From Blastomussa wellsi (taxonomy: Eukaryota; Cnidaria; Anthozoa; Scleractinia; Plerogyridae), in assembly GCA_947652115.1 (NCBI GenBank), contig OX393569.1, positions 16,111,008 to 16,175,007 of the forward strand: a stretch of 64,000 nt of DNA, given 5' to 3'. This document shows, piece by piece, positions 59,001 through 64,000 of the stretch. The notes below the pieces were generated by a model that was not told the origin of the DNA, did not search any database, and saw only the letters and a list, made by a program, of their open reading frames with translations. A program made the translations under genes and the position numbers. Position 1 is the first letter of the stretch; each line of letters begins with the position of its first letter.

Positions 59001-62000
59001 CTTTTGCAACTCCTAGCCTCGTCTCTATCTGTTTTTTAGCTTCGGGTACGTCTTGGTTTGCAAGGGATTCGACTGCTGCCGCTTCAAGTGTTGGAACGAG
59101 CGCAAATCACTGCGATTATACAAACAGAAGACTGTGCACAGCGGTTGAAGTTTGTCCCACAAGCCCCGGCGGTCAGAGTGTTGCGGGAGTTACCGGTGAA
59201 AGCTCGAACAAAGCTCTTCTCGTGGTAGGAGGGACGTTTTTAGACTCTGCCACTTGCCAACGGCTTTCAACAACGACAGGCTACAATGTTGATGGCTTTT
59301 TGTGCTGTCCTGAAAATGATCTACCAAGTCCCAAAGACTTCATCAGTGACGGTGAGTGATGCAGTGGTAGTTGTCTGAAAATGATCCTAGTTCCCAGTCG
59401 ACTTCTCGACTCTTAACCAACAGTTCAACTTATCTGATGTCAAGGCCAGCTGCAGTTGCCGTTGTTGGAGCTGTCGGATCTCATTCAAACGTTGAAAACT
59501 TATTCTTTTTTCAGTTAAATGGAAAATTTAAAAATGCTTATGCCGTGCTTCGCCATGAAGAAGAATTCAAGGCATATTCCAGTCGCGAGTTTGCAAACCC
59601 CGTAGTGTAGATCCATTTTTGCGGCCGGGTTCCAAGTTTAATGGACTTCAATTCCGTTTGGGGATGGGAAGGCACACATCTGAAATAGTTTTTTCTCAAA
59701 TAGGTTACGGTTACTTTATGCACAAGAGTGGGAAATGCGCTCATTATATCAACCAAAGGCTAGTACTCAAAACTGACTGCAAAAGCGATACTGCTCTGCT
59801 GAGCTGGTCAAGCGATGGTAGTATCAAACAAGGAACAAACTGCATAGTTGCTTCGTCACTTGGACAGTGCCCTCCGTAAGTAGTGTGATGTAAACCTGCT
59901 CAATTCAATTCAGATAAATTCAAATTACTTACTAGCCTAAGTATATTTGCTCAACGTCGGCTTTCTTTCGTACGTTATTATTTCCACTGCATTGGCGTTC
60001 GGGCAACTTTTTGCCAGGGGGCGATAGGGGAGGGGGGGGGGGGGTGTTGAACCATTTGCCCAAAAAATTCTCCCACTATACCTTGCCCAAATTTTCTTTT
60101 GCTACCCAAAAAATCTGATTTTCCCATTTTTTTTTTTTTTTGGGGGGGGGGGGGTGCTGCAGCCCCCCTGCCACTCCCGGCCCATACGCCCATGATTATT
60201 TCAAACTGTTTGAAACGATGCATAGAAATTATACTTAAAGGAGCTAAGTCACGATATTTTGAGGTCATTTTTTGCGACGAACAAAACTACCCTTAAAACG
60301 TAAGAAACCTTAAAATGATAGTTTACTAAGGTAGAAAAATACCAAATAGGTGATACTAAACTGAAAAGGAACAAGGATGGTTAAGGATGGAGAAGATTGA
60401 ACTGACGGATTACAAATGACAAGATTTAGGCTAAACTAAATTTTTCAAAATGCATTATGTTGGCTTTTGTCCACAATAAAAGCTGAAAAAAAATTCATTA
60501 GAGTAAGGTATTTGTCAATTATTTTATTTTTTATGCCTTGAATTTTTTTACTTAAGTTTTCAGTTCACGAACGTAAACTCTCTACAAAACGTATTCACCA
60601 GTAAGTGCCTGGTTCCTCAGGCGGGAGAGTTGAACCCCGCGGAGGACACCCAGATAGTTGAAAAGGCGGAGTGTGAAGAGGAATATTCCAGCTTTGCATT
60701 AAAAAGTAAGTGAACGGAGAAAGGACAGACAGACAGACAGACAGAAAGAGAAACGACCTAGACAGACAGAAAGCAGCTCAGTGGTGACGCGCATACGAAT
60801 ACAGAAATGTAGTCAGTCACACGGACAGACAGATATCAATACAGAGACAAACAGTAAAAAATAGATAGACAGAGCTCATTTGCTTTTTGGAACTTAAAAG
60901 CAAAGGCGTGTGTCTGAGGCAGCGTCCCGTTTAAAAAGTAAATTCCTGCGAAAAGTTTTGGAGCTTCTCAAGTAAAGTGCAGCGAAGCAAAGCATTCTTG
61001 TTAGCTTCAACTGCTAGTTATTGTTATCTAATCGGATTATCGTTTTACAACCCTTCAAAGGAGGCTAAACGGAACTTCGAATTTCATTTGAGTAAGGTAC
61101 GAGCGTAGTTTGGTGAGTAACCGGAATAGTATCCAATAACAACATGTGCGTCACGTGCTGTAAATCCAGGAAAGGCTGAGTTCGGCAAGTTACTATTGGA
61201 ACCCGAACCGGGTCCCCATTGTAAGAACGTACTTTTCACGTGAAAAATTTGTCCCTAAACTTCCCTCTTCTCTGCTAAAATGATAATTGTTGTAGACATG
61301 GGCTAAGGTAGACGACCCTAATAACAGCTGCTTAGGAGACTAGGGCTAATTTTCTCCCTCAGCTCCACTACCATTGTCGCAGCCCTTAGGAAAGCCAGCT
61401 AGCTACATTATATTTGGGCATGGAAGGAGTCATCATCTGTTTTTGATAGACACGTTTCTTTCCTTCTTCCAGGGATCCAGGGATACCTGAAACATTCAAG
61501 CGATAAATGTGTTGGTGTAAATGCAGGCAAGCTGGTGTTCAAGGCTTCCTGTACGTCTGCCGAGCAAGTCTTCTATAAAGAAAACTTCTCGTCTCCACTG
61601 GTTCATTTAGCAAGCGGAAAATGTGTCGCATATCCCGGATCAGACGGCACGGTACGAAACGGTGCAATGCGAAAATATTCTCGTTCCCAGAGCCACTTGT
61701 CCCTCTTAGTCGACTGGGCCTGTGCACGAGTAACAGGTGGCTTTGGAGACACATGATTTGATTGGCTGAAAACAACGGGAGTCCAATCACATCAATCGTT
61801 TTAAAATCCTTTTCTTGCAAGAAAGTTTAAAACGGTTGATTTGATTGGACTCCCTTTGTTAGATTCTAACCAATCAAATCATTTGTCCCCAAAGCCACTT
61901 GTTCCTCGTGCACAGTCTCAGCCGGCTAAGAGGGACAATTGACAGTCTGGGGATGAGAATTATGCGAAAGTTGGTTTTAGTGACAATTTTGCTTTAGCTT

Positions 62001-64000
62001 CAGCTCCGCTGTACAAGAAATGTTTCAGTTAATTATAAGTGCAGGGTTCCGGAAGCGTTATTCTGTGCACAATCAAGTGCTGTTTTGCTCTTGTTTCATG
62101 ACACTAGGCACTGACTCTAGCAGACTGTACACCAGATGGAGCGGCAATCTTGACCTACGACGGGACAACTCTTGGTTACACTGGAGGCAAGTGCGTGAAG
62201 CCACAGGGGGGTGGCGATAGTCCTGCGGATGACGAGGAGTTAGTCATTCAAACAGGATGTTCTGGAGCGTCTTCAACATTTCAGTTCGCTGGTACGTTCT
62301 TCTTTTTTTTCGTTTCTGTCCTGTAAGGGGGTGCGTTTGACTGAGCAAGCTATATTTCTATGCAGTTACCGCCTATCACTTAGGATGGGAAGGATAGAAA
62401 TGGGTTGAAATTTGAAAAAACTAGCCATTTTTTTTCAAATTCTAGAGCCATCCCTTGAAAATATTGCCAGATATTCACTATGGTTTGCTCTCTGAGGCAC
62501 AATTCGTTTGATATCTTCCTGTTAGTCCACCAGGCGCATTTTGAGCACGAGTTAGGGTACCAGGTAATGATTTTAGCAATGAATGAAGCTGAAAACAGCA
62601 AAATCCCTGTGACAGTGCTCCTTTAAAACGGAAGCTTATTCATGCCGATCGCAATAACGATCAACATAACGATAGAGGTGGACTTTACTGATCACCTTAT
62701 TCAATGGTTTATACAGAATCAGACTTTGAATTGAGGCGGGAGTACAAATGTGAATGCCATTTTCCCGCCACATGCGTTGGAAATGTGCAAAAAGTCTGAA
62801 AAAAAATGCATCTATGCATATGTTTTGGGAGTGTTTTGTAAACCGACATTTTGGGAATGTTTGGGGAAAAAATTTGTTCAAAGGATTTGTAAGTTTTGGA
62901 CTGATAAGTAAGAACTATTGAACAATTAAAAATTAGTATTTGAAGTTAAAAATTGTTAGATAGACACCCGAAAAGTTCAGAAACATGGATATCAACTGTC
63001 TGTTCGTGTAATCATGTTCGAGTTCCTTTCATTTGCGATCTCTTCAAATTTCATTCAGATTTACCTATGTGTATACCTTCGTTAACACTGTTTACATTAA
63101 TCTTTATTATTTTCAAATTACAGATGCTAGTTTCTGTGGAGGAAAGCCCTGTACATGCGTAGAAGGCTACGAGAAGCACGGCGAAAACTGTTTTCCCATC
63201 AACAATTGCGAGACGAATGATGGTGGTTGTCAAGGTAACGCCGAGTGTGTCTACACAGGACCCGGCACAAGCATGTGTGTTTGCCCTCCTGGGTATCAAC
63301 TGAACTCAGATGGAATAAAATGCGATCAGTGCCCCAATAACAACTGCTATGCCCAGTGTCAGTTTGTAGATGACGACGAACTGAAGAGTGTGACCAGCCT
63401 TCAGAGCCACGTCGAGGTTCGCTTCCTGAATATCAAGACATCTGATTTGCAATCGTATATAGGAGCTACCACTACTGAACTCGTTGTCTATGCACACCAA
63501 ATAACCTTATCTGGGACTCTAACGCTTCCAAGTGGCCTTGCCAAAGTTGCCTTCTTTGCCAATGAGATCCTGAAAGAAAACGGAGCAGAAATTGTACTAT
63601 GGAATAATGCCCAACACACGACGTCGACAACAGGTCGCCGGGCAGTTGTTAAAGTTCAAAATGGAAAGCTGTTGTGCCAAAACCGTTATTCAAGCTCTAG
63701 TCCCTGGCCAGGAAATGTCCAAGGAACAGTTCTGAATATCTATACATCTAAATCATCAGTACCATTCTCGTGCTCTGGAAACTACAACTCAAAGGAAATT
63801 TCAATACAGGCGGCTATCAAATCCAAACGAAATCCAAAGAAATCCCTCGATGTTGAACTCTATTCAATGATGTTAGATTGTGCTAAAGTCGTTGCACAGG
63901 GAATCACTTTTGCAAAGGAAAACGAGTTGCTTAGAGGAAGTCTTCCGGTTACATTGACTCAGAATGTTTTAGATGAAGTTCGAGCGGCTAAAGAGGCACA
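56034..64000 (+). CDS. Large secreted modular protein: Cys-containing trefoil-like repeats plus EGF (partial)
   Basis: Plus-strand exons: 56034-56112, 57435-57673, 58242-58437, 59040-59351, 59572-59875, 60602-60705, 61473-61651, 62108-62291, and 63124 to beyond the window. All are GT-AG and phase-consistent, at least 824 codons. Residues 1-19 (MSTLVLLVVLLAAESSVRS) are a good signal peptide. Residues 27-532 hold repeated units with a 'G/DKC[VAL]xx' motif (GRYCIAK, GKCAHY, PKCLVP, DKCVGV, GKCVAY, GKCVKP) and 'L-V-F/L-K-x-x-C' strands, suggesting ricin-B-like beta-trefoil folds. A Cys-rich segment (about 533-555) and one EGF domain (NCETNDGGCQGNAEC ... CVCPPGYQL, about 560-600) follow, then a beta-rich module without Cys regularity that I do not recognise (VVYAHQITLSGTLTLPSG). 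The last exon is open to the window edge. Exon 59572 has a purine-rich, weak acceptor but is the only one fitting the phase. The protein is extracellular; its function is unknown. Confidence 0.8.
56207..56384 (+). repeat. Dispersed repeat D, copy 2
   Basis: Same order and orientation as 44881-45056 ('gtctaataagagattt', 'ttatccaacatgc', 'gcgaatttctaacc', 'gtgatattcgtactcgtttc', 'ttgtactctacgaagcacag'). It lies in intron 1 of the secreted-protein gene. Confidence 0.8.
56440..56577. repeat. Palindromic tRNA-like repeat
   Basis: 'gatgccccgagcgggatttg' with 'aacc' at the left faces 'ggttcaaatctcgctcgggg' with 'catc' at the right. Both arms contain a T-arm/B-box-like GGTTCAAATC, in inverse orientation. 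It looks like two head-to-head 3' halves of tRNA-like elements. It lies in intron 1 of the secreted-protein gene. Confidence 0.65.
56674..57207. mobile_element. hAT-like MITE with 8-bp target duplication and GCCGTAAAA repeats
   Basis: CTTGCTAG is duplicated exactly at 56666-56673 and 57208-57215. Between the two copies, the termini AGGGTCTCAATGGGGT and (inverse) AGGGACTCAATGGGAT match at 14 of 16. An 8-bp duplication is characteristic of hAT transposons. Inside, short units of the type 'ttaaccgttagccgtaaaa' recur at both ends (56698-56790 and 57115-57185). There is no transposase frame. It is an insertion in intron 1 of the secreted-protein gene. Confidence 0.85.
58713..58850 (-). repeat. Dispersed repeat A, copy 3 (reverse)
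   Basis: Reverse complement of the 1-150 and 4516-4645 family: 'gattggttaaaaaaaactc', 'gccacttttttagccaatca', 'aaaaccaaaaccaatc', 'ttttcccgcgctttgtgtaa', 'ttcgaattttgattggttc'. It lies in intron 3 of the secreted-protein gene. Confidence 0.75.
59988..60196 (+). repeat. Poly-G-containing dispersed repeat C, copy 2
   Basis: Colinear with 22925-23104: 'gttcgggcaactttttgcca', a G run, 'tgaaccatttgcccaaaaaa', 'ctcccactataccttgccca', 'gctacccaaaaaatctga', a second T/G run, then 'cggcccatacgcccatga'. It lies in intron 5 of the secreted-protein gene. Confidence 0.85.
60236..60390 (-). repeat. Dispersed repeat H, copy 3 (reverse)
   Basis: Reverse complement of 24597-24745: 'gagctaagtcacgatatttt', 'aaactacccttaaaa', 'aataggtgatactaaactga' and 'ggatggttaaggatgg' correspond block by block. 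It lies in intron 5 of the secreted-protein gene, directly after repeat C. Confidence 0.7.
60724..60744. repeat. (GACA)n microsatellite and diffuse GACA-rich tract
   Basis: About five GACA units in a row, followed to about 60875 by scattered 'agacagaca', 'gacagacagat' and 'gatagacagag' pieces. A decaying microsatellite in intron 6, starting 18 bases after the exon 60602-60705 donor. Confidence 0.9.
61673..61945. repeat. Dispersed repeat E, copy 2, palindromic form
   Basis: 'attctcgttcccagagccac' with 'ttgtccctctta' at the left is mirrored by 'gagggacaattgacagtctg' and 'gggatgagaat' at the right, and 'ggagtccaatcac' by 'gattggactccc'. The unit shares its left half with 53000-53180. It begins about 20 bp after the donor of exon 61473-61651. 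Confidence 0.75.
62363..62498 (+). repeat. Dispersed repeat B, copy 2
   Basis: Colinear with 15241-15372 ('cgcctatcacttaggatggg', 'gaaaaaactagcca', 'aaattctagagccat', 'cttgaaaatat', 'ggtttgctctct'). It lies in intron 8 of the secreted-protein gene. Confidence 0.8.

Noticed and set aside
59371..59610. 79-codon open frame as a coding exon of the secreted protein
   Set aside because: It is in a different frame from the downstream trefoil unit and ends in a stop. The phase-consistent exon starts at 59572.
60564..60705. Longer form of exon 6 starting at the acceptor ending at 60563
   Set aside because: It needs a phase-0 donor, whereas exon 5 ends in phase 2. The acceptor at 60601 fits the phase and gives a continuous CPPKCLVP repeat unit.

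Overview
The window is animal nuclear DNA, most likely from an anthozoan cnidarian and probably a stony coral. The evidence is AT-rich sequence, short coding exons with GT-AG introns of 0.3-4.6 kb, TRAF genes with many zinc fingers, a metazoan mitochondrial kinase, and dense small repeats: tRNA-derived SINEs, TTAA-flanked miniature elements, foldbacks and a dead LINE tail. I rebuilt gene models by joining exons whose splice sites and reading phases agree and whose joined protein follows a known family. No prokaryotic or viral genes and no CRISPR arrays are visible.

Layout. (1) About 2.3-13.9 kb, minus strand: a TRAF-family RING/zinc-finger/MATH gene with extra zinc-finger exons and a Ser/Arg-rich linker. 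(2) 13.9-19.2 kb: a repeat-rich spacer with a 5'-truncated LINE tail. (3) 19.25-28.6 kb, minus strand: a second, complete TRAF gene of 9 exons and 496 codons, a tandem paralogue of the first. (4) 28.6-34.2 kb: a spacer with inverted-repeat elements. (5) 34.2-38.2 kb, minus strand: a 279-residue coiled-coil protein resembling the N-terminal part of CTTNBP2/FILIP1-type proteins. (6) 38.2-41.8 kb: a spacer. (7) 41.8-51.0 kb, minus strand: a complete 10-exon branched-chain 2-oxoacid dehydrogenase kinase (BCKDK, 408 residues), whose introns carry several miniature elements. (8) 51.0-56.0 kb: a spacer. (9) 56.0 kb to the window end, plus strand: the 5' part (9 exons, at least 824 codons) of a large secreted protein with repeated Cys-containing beta-trefoil-like units, one EGF domain and a long downstream module I do not recognise.

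How the genes relate. The two TRAF genes are the only functionally linked neighbours. Their shared intron phases show tandem duplication, and their domains fit ubiquitin-ligase adaptors in innate immune or stress signalling. BCKDK (mitochondrial branched-chain amino-acid control), the coiled-coil gene and the secreted protein look like unrelated neighbours. The least explained item is the secreted modular protein. It includes a strong decoy splice acceptor that leads straight into two stop codons. The other notable signals are several families of foldback or miniature transposons, two or three of which show diagnostic target-site duplications (TTAA or 8 bp).
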